Positions 63,360-64,000 of a DNA stretch of 64,000 nt are shown here, piece by piece (within the stretch, counting starts at the first letter, position 1; each line of letters begins with the position of its first letter). The DNA is taken from contig WOAB01000142.1 in NCBI GenBank assembly GCA_027886185.1, forward strand, positions 62,001 through 126,000, in the 5' to 3' direction. The DNA is from Rheum nobile (taxonomy: Eukaryota; Streptophyta; Magnoliopsida; Caryophyllales; Polygonaceae). The translations under genes were made by a program, and so were the position numbers. The notes beneath the pieces were generated by a model. It was not told the DNA's origin. It ran no database searches and worked only from the letters and a program-made list of their open reading frames with translations.

Positions 63360-63590
63360 ATGGGTTTAAACATAAGGAGGATGTTCCTTCGTGGTTCTAG
63401 TTCCACCAGTTCCCATATAGTTCACAGTAATGAACAACATATTACCTTTGATAATGATGACTTACCAAATTGGAATATTCCTGAACAAAATATCGAATCT
63501 ATCTATAGAATTGGTACAGAACAGCTTTTAGCGTCAAGACTCATGAGTAATGGCGGACATAGGTGGGGCCCAGTGGGGGCTTATTTTAAA
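63360..63590 (+). pseudogene. Start of a second pararetrovirus-like ORF
   Basis: An open frame from ATG 63360 with protein-like composition for about 70 residues, including LPNWNIPEQN and YRIGTEQLLASRLMSN. Similarity in style ends abruptly near 63565, after which the frame runs into AT-rich DNA. It might be the start of a movement- or polyprotein-like ORF of the same viral relic. I cannot name the domain with confidence. Confidence 0.3.
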
Positions 63591-64000
63591 ATATATATAT
63601 TTATTTTATTTTTGGATTTTTTCAAACATTTCTTTAATTTTTTTCTTAAAAATTTCTTTAAAAGTTTTCAAAATAATATATATATTTTTCAAATTTTTTA
63701 ATATAATTTTTATATAGGATTTGTTATGCATAATCCTATAAAATACAAATAAAACACAACTTATCCAAATTTGCACACAAATTATTCAATAAATATGTAA
63801 TACTTTTTTTATATCTACCCTTATTTGTGTTAAATTTTTTAAAAATTAGGGTTTAAAGATTTGTAAATTTTAAATTAATTTTTATACAAATTTGTTGAAA
63901 TTACACAGTGAAAGTAGTAAGTAATGATGAAATTTAATTTAGATTTGTGTAATTTCTGATCATTTTTAAATAAAATTTTATTTGGGGTTCAAATATAGTA
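63591..64000. other. AT-rich end of window
   Basis: Very AT-rich; begins just after a GGGGCCCAGTGGGGGC string at 63565-63580 that may be the edge of another insertion. I see no gene or repeat. Confidence 0.4.

Overview
This is a repeat-dense, gene-poor stretch of plant nuclear DNA. The element families point to an angiosperm, probably a eudicot: plant mobile domain (PMD) genes, an Athila Ty3/gypsy element, a chromodomain Ty3/gypsy element primed by initiator tRNA-Met, a Cassandra element with a 5S-like promoter, and L1 and RTE LINEs. I cannot name the species. No intact host gene is visible. Nearly all the DNA belongs to transposable elements nested inside one another, and many joints can be read to the base from target-site duplications (TSDs).

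Layout. 1-2485: 3' part of a decayed L1-type LINE carrying a MITE-like insert. 2486-4765: AT-rich DNA with a small MITE, a cluster of hairpin repeats, LTR-like sequence and a minisatellite. 4775-19096: Mutator-like element (MULE) copy A, with a perfect 9-bp TSD; it holds a ruined transposase-OTU gene, a truncated PB1-like gene and a ruined PMD gene, and is split by a gag-protease retrotransposon (11817-18930). 19371-31797: a 5'-truncated RTE LINE with a 14-bp TSD, split by a young, intact-looking Athila element (20067-31390; gag-pol ORF 21728-27163; 5-bp TSD). 31812-34155: an unrecognised gene tail, a third PMD pseudogene and a fragment resembling an endogenous pararetrovirus. 34156-41312: a long-TIR element made of three PMD-like tail fragments and minisatellites, itself hit by a hAT MITE (34265-34639) and a Cassandra TRIM (39579-40073). 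41461-62977: MULE copy B, the more complete copy, split by a decayed chromovirus (51710-62594). 62978-64000: pararetrovirus-like sequence resumes, then AT-rich DNA.

How the parts relate. MULE copy B shows the ancestral cargo: a transposase fused to an OTU protease domain (+), a PB1-like/MuDR-N-like gene (-), a zf-GRF coiled-coil gene (+), two tandem microRNA-like foldbacks behind a TATA box, and a five-exon PMD gene (-). Copy A lost about 3.1 kb of this, which joined the PB1-like gene to PMD exon 4. The PMD and transposase genes carry stop codons in both copies; only the PB1-like and zf-GRF genes of copy B are open throughout. The 34-41 kb element and MULE copy B appear to have inserted into the same pararetrovirus-like reading frame.

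The most unusual signal is a set of short GC-rich palindromes. Each element family has its own version, repeated in subterminal regions, LTRs, promoters and even, in frame, inside coding exons. The MULE uses a GGGCGGCAC..GTGCNGCCCA type, two unrelated Ty3/gypsy families share a CGGCG-NN-CGCCG type, and the 34-41 kb element uses a TCTGGCGTACGCCAGA type.
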